From Neocallimastix lanati (nom. inval.) (lineage: Eukaryota; Neocallimastigomycota; Neocallimastigomycetes; Neocallimastigales; Neocallimastigaceae): a stretch of 20,000 nucleotides of DNA. The translations under genes and the position numbers were made by a program. Positions 10,287-20,000 of the stretch are shown piece after piece (positions within the stretch are counted from its first letter, which is position 1; every line of letters starts with the position of its first letter). The notes under the pieces are model-generated. The model had not been told where the DNA came from, searched no databases, and saw only the letters and a list, made by a program, of their open reading frames with translations. Location of the stretch: positions 142,501 to 162,500 of the forward strand of contig JACVTC010000083.1 in the NCBI GenBank assembly GCA_016946835.1. Reading direction: 5' to 3'.

Positions 10287-11935
10287 AATAAATATAAACA
10301 TAAAAAAAAATTTACTAATTTATATATGTTAATACTTTCTATAAAAATTTTATTTTACTGTATTAAAAAAGATAAATATTTTATTTAATTTAAAAAAATA
10401 AAACCAAAATTTATTAGAATAAATGTTTCCTTAATAACTCTAAAATAAGATTAATATAAAAGATGCAATATTTTGAAAATAATCATTGTATTTCTTTATT
10501 CATTTATTTTAAATTAAAATTATTTATTTAACTATTAATTGTTAACATAAAAAAGTTTTAATGAAATGAAAAAATGGAAGTAGATTTACATATATTAAAA
10601 TATTAAATAGAGATATTGATATATCAAAAAATATTTCATTGTATATGTAAACATTCTTTAATTATATAATATTTTAAATGTTTCTAGAGCTTTTTTTTTA
10701 AAATATTTAATTATTTTAAAATAATATATATATATATATTCATATATTTTCATATCATATCTATTCAAAATAAATTAATTTTCATAATGTTTTTATATAT
10801 TAAAAATAAAAAAAAAATTTTCTAAAGAGATAAATTACTATTTTATAGAACAGAGACACAATTGAACTTTATTAAAACTATATATTTAACATTATATTTA
10901 TATATATAAATATAAAAATAGTTGAATTAGTATCTTATTTATAGGAATTATTTATTATATTTAAGATTAAATTAAATTGCATTAAAAAAAATTCTATAAT
11001 TAATAAATAAATTAATATATATATATATATAAAAGATTAAAAAAAAAAAGATTAAAGATAAAATATTAATTAATATTATTTATGAAATATAATTTACTAT
11101 ATTCAATAATTATTTTATTTTTTAATATAATTTTGGCTTTTGTTTTACATTTTATCATCAATATTTTTGACATTAGTATTTCATACCTTTCATAAACTAA
11201 TATTAAATAAAATATTTGGAATAATATAAATAAATTATTACAATAATGAAAAACAACATTAACATAGTAAAATGAAATTTTATTATAATTATAATTATTA
11301 TTATTGTTGTTGTTGCTGCTGTTGTTACTATTATTACTATTAATATTACTATTTTATGTTTTTATATGTAAATAACAAATAATTAAAAGTTGTTTAAATT
11401 TAATTAAAAATTTATATATTTATATATATTTACATATTATCTTTTTTATATATTATTCTTTTCATCAAAAAAAATATTATGAAATTAAAGTATTTTTTAT
11501 TTTAAAAAATTTTATTTGATGTATTTTTATGGGTGTGACAAATATTTAATTTAGTGGCTGATTTTACATTAAAAGAAAATGTATAATATATATGAAGTAT
11601 ATCTCTTATTAAATCTTATGTTGTACAAAACCTTTAAATGAAATATGAAATGACCAATAAATCGCTTATAAAAAATAATTAGTAAATTTAAAATAAACTG
11701 TTTTGTTACAAAGTTTATTAATAAAAAGTCAAGTAATGAAATATTTTATATTTATAATTATTTTTATATTTATATTTATATTTATATTTTATTTTTTTTT
11801 TATTTTTATTTTATATTGTAAATATACTACTTGGTAAAATAAAATAAAATAAAATAAAATAAAAATATATGCATTATGGAAGTAAATAAAAACAGAAGAA
11901 TATTGAATATAAGATATGCATAAAATTTTATCTTC

Positions 11936-12102
11936 TTTTTATTTTTTATTTTTTTTTTTTATTTTATTTTTTTATTTTATTTTTTTTATTATTTTTTATT
12001 TTTTATTTTTTTATTTTATTTTTTATTTTTTTATTTTTTTATTTTTTTATTTTATTTTTTTTATTATTTATTTATTTTTTATTTTTTATTTTTTATTTAT
12101 AT
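11936..12102. repeat. TTTTTA-type low-complexity block
   Basis: About 165 bp consist of T runs broken by single A (TTTTA/TTTTTA units). The open frame of Phe, Ile, Leu and Tyr codons across it only reflects this composition. Confidence 0.9.
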
Positions 12103-12534
12103 ATTTGATTTAATTAATCGGTTTTTCATATATGAAAATGAATTTACTTCATAAACAATTTCATTATATTCAAGTATCGAAAATAATATAAATTATTTAA
12201 AAAAATAATTTTTTTATCCTATCGTATTATATACATATATTTCATTTATGGAAACTAGAATTAACAATAATAAAATATATATATATATAAAATATTAATT
12301 GTGGTGGATATTGAATTACTTTGGAAATATTAAATATAATATTAATATTAAATTAAATTATTTTTATATGTTATAAACTTTTTTTTTTATATCATATTTT
12401 TTTTTTTTTTATTTTTTCGTTTATTTATTTATTTTTATTCATTTTTATTTTTTAAAATTATTAGAAAAAAAAAAAAAAAAGATAAAAATAAAAAATTAAT
12501 ATTAATTATACTTGAAGTTGATGAAGTAATAACT

Positions 12535-12557
12535 CTTTTAAATATAATATTTAAAAG
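12535..12557. repeat. 23-bp near-perfect palindrome
   Basis: CTTTTAAATA and TATTTAAAAG form a 10-bp stem around a 3-nt centre. It lies in the divergent intergenic region about 610 bp upstream of the C1-Pex24-DysF start. No function can be assigned. Confidence 0.7.
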
Positions 12558-13169
12558 ATAAAAACTATACAATTTGTAAAGTATTATCACTTTCATTAGG
12601 TATAATTAAAAAATAAAAAAAAAATATAAATATATAAAATTTATATATAATATATATAATTTATATTTTTTTTTCCTCGAAAAAAAAAAAAAAAGAATAA
12701 AAAATAAAAATAAATAGTAAAAAAATAATAATAAAGTAAAAGAGAAGGGGAGAGAATTATTATTCGTTAGGTAATTGAACTATTAAATAATTATTAAATT
12801 AAATATTATTATGTTTGTGAAATATCAATTAATGAAAATAATTCACTTAAAATAAATATTAAATTTATTTCCAAAATTAAATTTAATGCTTATAATAAAA
12901 GTTTTATAAAATAAAAATAGAAGAAAAAAAAAAAAAAAGTATAACCTCAATATAAATTTTTTATATTATATCAATTTATTATCATTTAATTTATAATACA
13001 ATATTCAAATTATTCAAATTATTATATTTTAAATAATTAATTTACTATTATTATTTTATTAAAATTTTTTATATTTAAAAATAAAGCTTATTAATTAATA
13101 TTTTATAATTATTTCAATTTAGTATTTATAATTATTTTAATAGAAAAACATAAAATTAAATAAAATAAA

Positions 13170-17434
<4,265 letters not shown>

Positions 17435-17743
17435 TTTACTTCATTGGTTTTAAAATTATAAATAAATAGTTAAAAATAAATTATGATAATAGCAAAAATA
17501 GAAAAAAAAATTGTATATATATATATATATATTACTATTAGATTTTTCAAACTAAATTTCTCTAAATTAATATTTTTATCATATATATAATGACAACTTT
17601 TTATTTTTTATATTAATTTTTATTATTATTAAAATTAATTAATAATTAATAATTTTAAAATAATAAAAAAAAAAATGCCTTTAAAAAATAGATAAATTGA
17701 AAAGAAAAAATAAAAAATTAAAAAGTATTAATTAAAAGAGAAT

Positions 17744-17787
<44 letters not shown>

Positions 17788-17890
17788 GAAAATAAAAGTT
17801 ATATAAATGAAAAAAATTTTTTTTTCTTTTTTTAAAGTAAAAAAAAAAAAAAAAAAAAGTAAACGGCAATATTTATATATATATATATAT
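17435..17890. other. 3' flank of the C1-Pex24-DysF gene, no gene found
   Basis: This AT-rich flank includes a TA run (about 17514-17532), a T41 homopolymer (17746-17786) and an A18 run (about 17841-17858). It should hold the 3' UTR and poly(A) site, but AATAAA-like sequences are so frequent in this composition that no site can be picked. Confidence 0.6.
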
Positions 17891-17909
17891 GTATATATTG
17901 AGTGTGTGT

Positions 17910-18021
17910 CATTTCGCAAAAATTCATTTCGGAAAAGTTTCATTTCACAAAATTTTTTGTGTCATTTCGCAAAAGTTCATTTCGCAAAAATTTCATTTCG
18001 GAAAAGTTTCATTTCGCAAAA
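17910..18021 (+). repeat. Left array: seven units of CATTTCG[C/G]AAAA
   Basis: Units start at 17910, 17925, 17941, 17963, 17978, 17994 and 18010, so the spacing is 15-16 bp apart from one 22-bp step. Five are variants of CATTTCGCAAAA (the one at 17941 is CATTTCACAAAA) and two, at 17925 and 17994, are CATTTCGGAAAA followed by GTT. The units hold nearly all CpG dinucleotides of the surrounding kilobase. Confidence 0.9.
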
Positions 18022-18029
18022 TTTTAATA

Positions 18030-18648
18030 AATAGATAAATAAATAATAAAATAAATAAATAAATAAATAATAAAAAAATAAAAAAAAAAAAGAATTATAA
18101 AATATAAAATAAAAAATATAAAATAAAAAATAAAAAATAAAAAAAAAATATAAAATATAAAATATAAAATATAAAATATAAAATATAAAATATAAAAATA
18201 TAAAATATAAAATATAAAATATAAAAATATAAAATAAAAAAAATATATATATATAAAATAAAAAATAAAAAATATAAAATATAAAATATAAAATAAAAAT
18301 AAAAAATAAAAAAAATATATATATATATATATAAAATAAAAAATAAAAAAAAATAAAAAATAAAAATAAAAAATATAAAATAAAAAATAAAAAAAAATAA
18401 AAAAAAAATATAAAAAATATAAAATAAAAATATAAAATAAAAAAAAATATAAAATATAAAATATAAAATAAAAAATAAAAATAAATAAATAAAAATATAA
18501 AAAATATAAAATAAAAATATAAAATATAAAATATAAAATAAAAAAAAATATAAAATATAAAATATAAAATATAAAATAAAAATAAAAAATATAAAATAAA
18601 AAATATAAAATATAAAATATAAAATATAAAATATAAAATAAAAAAATA
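18030..18648. repeat. TATAAAA / AAAATA low-complexity block
   Basis: About 620 bp built almost only from TATAAAA, AAAATA and TA runs, with virtually no C on the plus strand. The two long open frames on the minus strand code only Phe, Ile, Tyr and Leu strings and are composition artefacts. Confidence 0.95.
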
Positions 18649-18711
18649 GATACCACCTAAAATCATCCTAATTTTGTGCTACTTTTAACTCCCTTTTTTA
18701 TGATGTCCTCA

Positions 18712-18756
<45 letters not shown>

Positions 18757-19261
18757 GAATTATTTATAAATATCTCTTTTATTAAAAAAATTTATTAGCA
18801 ATTTAAGATTTTTAAAATACTGCGCAAGGACTTAAAAAGTGTAAAATGATCAATTAATTATTTAAATATTATTTTTTAATATTTTTTTTTAATAATTATA
18901 TTTTAAATTTAACAATTATATTTTAAATTATTATCCTTTACATCTTTTAAATTATTAATACTTATTTTTTTTTATATATATAAAATTCTTATATATATTT
19001 TAAAAAATTATAAAACGCTTAAAACATATGATAAAATATTTTTTTTTTTAAAGCGTTAATTCTAATGAATATTTATTATTATATAATGTATATTTTATAT
19101 ATGTCCATATATATATGTATATTTTTTTTTTAAAAAAATTTAATTTTAAAATTTATTTATTTATTATAGTTTTATATATTTATTTTTATTTATTTAGTTT
19201 TTTATTTAAATTTTATATATTATTTATTTATTTTATTATTAATTTATTTATTTATTAAAAA
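18649..19261. other. Interior of the candidate element, no coding sequence found
   Basis: The part at 18649-18850 is the most complex non-coding DNA of the right end. It contains CCACCTAAAATCATCC, a T40 tract (18714-18753) and ACTGCGCAAGGACTT. I recognise no RNA gene or protein fragment in it. The remainder is AT-rich. Confidence 0.55.
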
Positions 19262-19362
19262 TTTTGCGAAATGAAACTTTTCCGAAATGAAATTTTGCGA
19301 AATGAAACTTTTTATGTAAATTTTCCGAAATGAAACTTTCCGAAATGAAATTTTGCGAAATG
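19262..19362 (-). repeat. Right array: six units of the same motif in inverted orientation
   Basis: Units TTTTGCGAAATG or TTTTCCGAAATG start at 19262, 19278, 19293, 19321, 19337 (one base shorter) and 19351. The order of the inner units (GC, CC, GC types) mirrors the inner end of the left array, so the two are true inverted copies rather than independent runs. Immediately outside is the only C-rich run in the area, CTCCTCCCCC. Confidence 0.9.
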
Positions 19363-19372
19363 CTCCTCCCCC

Positions 19373-19763
19373 GTATATATTATTTAATGTAAATTTTTTA
19401 TAAAGATTAACATAGGGTTATTATGTTTTATAACAATAATACAAATTTTATATAAAAACATTATTAATGTAAAAACATCATTTATTATTTAATTCTAAAA
19501 TGGCGCATATATGACATGAATAGAACATTTATCTAATAACGTGATATAATTAAATTTATGTAATTAAAATAAAATAAAAGTAAAAAGTAAAGTAAAAATA
19601 AAATAATTATATATTGAAATAATAAATTTTATGAAATAATAAATAATTAAATAAATAAATAATATATAAAGCTTTATCAAATTTAATGTAGTGTTAATTA
19701 TCACTAATATATTATTTGATGTTAATTATATATATATATATTTTTTTATTATTAATTTAAAAT

Positions 19764-19796
<33 letters not shown>

Positions 19797-20000
19797 TTTT
19801 TTTTATTCAGAACGATGATAACTAAATAATAAAAATAAATAATAATAATAATTAAGCAAATTTATATATTTAAAAAAATATAATATATATAAAGTTAATA
19901 AATTTATCTTTTTTTTTTTTTTTTTATTTTTTTTTTTACACAATAATAATAATAATTTTTTATATTGTAATTATAAAATAATTTTATTTTTAATGTGTAA
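19373..20000. other. AT-rich flank to the right edge, nothing recognised
   Basis: No open frame of note, no conserved motif and no RNA gene. It includes an A26 run at 19771-19796 and T-rich runs near 19911-19937. Confidence 0.6.

Larger units (their letters stand above)
9905..13169. other. Divergent intergenic region, no gene found
   Basis: These 3.3 kb separate the start of the LOC1-like gene (minus) from the start of the C1-Pex24-DysF gene (plus), so both promoters must lie here. The sequence is almost entirely A/T with microsatellites. I saw no tRNA T-loop motif, no conserved protein fragment and no credible exon on either strand. Slightly less AT-rich patches occur near 11520-11680 and 12730-12780, with nothing recognisable in them. 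Specific core promoter elements cannot be told from the background. Confidence 0.65.
17900..19372. mobile_element. Candidate non-autonomous element bounded by inverted CATTTCGC arrays
   Basis: A left array (17910-18021) and a right array (19262-19362) of the same short motif face each other as inverted repeats. The similarity continues inward for about 40 bp of AATAAATAAATAA-type sequence on both sides. A 9-bp direct repeat, GTATATATT, lies just outside both ends (17891-17899 and 19373-19381), as a target-site duplication would. No transposase or other coding sequence is inside: the interior is an AT-rich low-complexity block, a more complex part (18651-18850) and further AT-rich DNA. It could be a MITE-like element, or an inverted duplication of a satellite unrelated to transposition. 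Confidence 0.4.

Noticed and set aside
9905-13169. tRNA, snoRNA or a hidden gene in the long divergent region
   Set aside because: I found no T-loop consensus, no convincing C/D-box pair and no conserved peptide on either strand; single box-like hexamers are expected by chance.
17977-18666. Two long minus-strand open frames of Phe, Ile, Tyr and Leu
   Set aside because: They are direct translations of the TATAAAA low-complexity block, overlap in two frames and show no protein features.
19262-19347. GAAATGAAACT resembles an animal interferon response element
   Set aside because: That pathway does not exist in fungi; the match is a chance property of the tandem unit.
17910-19362. CRISPR array
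   Set aside because: The units are 12 bp at 15-16-bp spacing with no room for unique spacers, occur in opposed orientations, and the genome is eukaryotic.

Overview
The window is nuclear DNA from an extremely AT-rich eukaryote, most likely an anaerobic gut fungus (Neocallimastigomycota). The reasons are A+T well above 80%, Asn runs encoded by long AAT tracts, many short GT-AG introns, long poly(A)/poly(T) tracts, and two genes of mainly fungal families (a Loc1-like ribosome assembly factor and a Pex24/Pex30-type membrane protein with a DysF domain). The lineage is an inference; the fungal character is better supported than the phylum. I rebuilt three multi-exon genes by hand. All splice sites are GT-AG and every junction keeps the reading frame.

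Layout. (1) 111-6450, minus: SEC5, the exocyst subunit EXOC2, with 15 exons visible and the C-terminus beyond the left edge. It includes a 22-nt micro-exon needed to keep the frame. (2) 6451-8849: intergenic, with a 38-bp tandem repeat, a 12-bp stem-loop, a poly(T)/TTTG tract and a duplicated unit of about 135 bp flanked by TAA microsatellites. (3) 8850-9904, minus: a six-exon LOC1-like gene coding for 175 aa. (4) 9905-13169: a long divergent intergenic region in which no gene was found. (5) 13170-17434, plus: a six-exon gene for a 1043-aa protein with an N-terminal C1 zinc finger, a long Asn/Lys-rich disordered region, a Pex24-type membrane region and a C-terminal DysF domain. (6) 17435-20000: no gene, but an inverted pair of arrays of a 15-16-bp motif (CATTTCGC/GG-AAAA) encloses about 1.3 kb and may mark a non-autonomous mobile element.

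How the genes relate. They do not form one pathway: SEC5 tethers secretory vesicles, LOC1 acts in the nucleolus on 60S subunits, and the C1-Pex24-DysF protein is probably an ER or peroxisome-contact membrane-shaping protein. The strongest candidates for something undescribed are the C1 plus Pex24/DysF architecture and the inverted CATTTCGC arrays.
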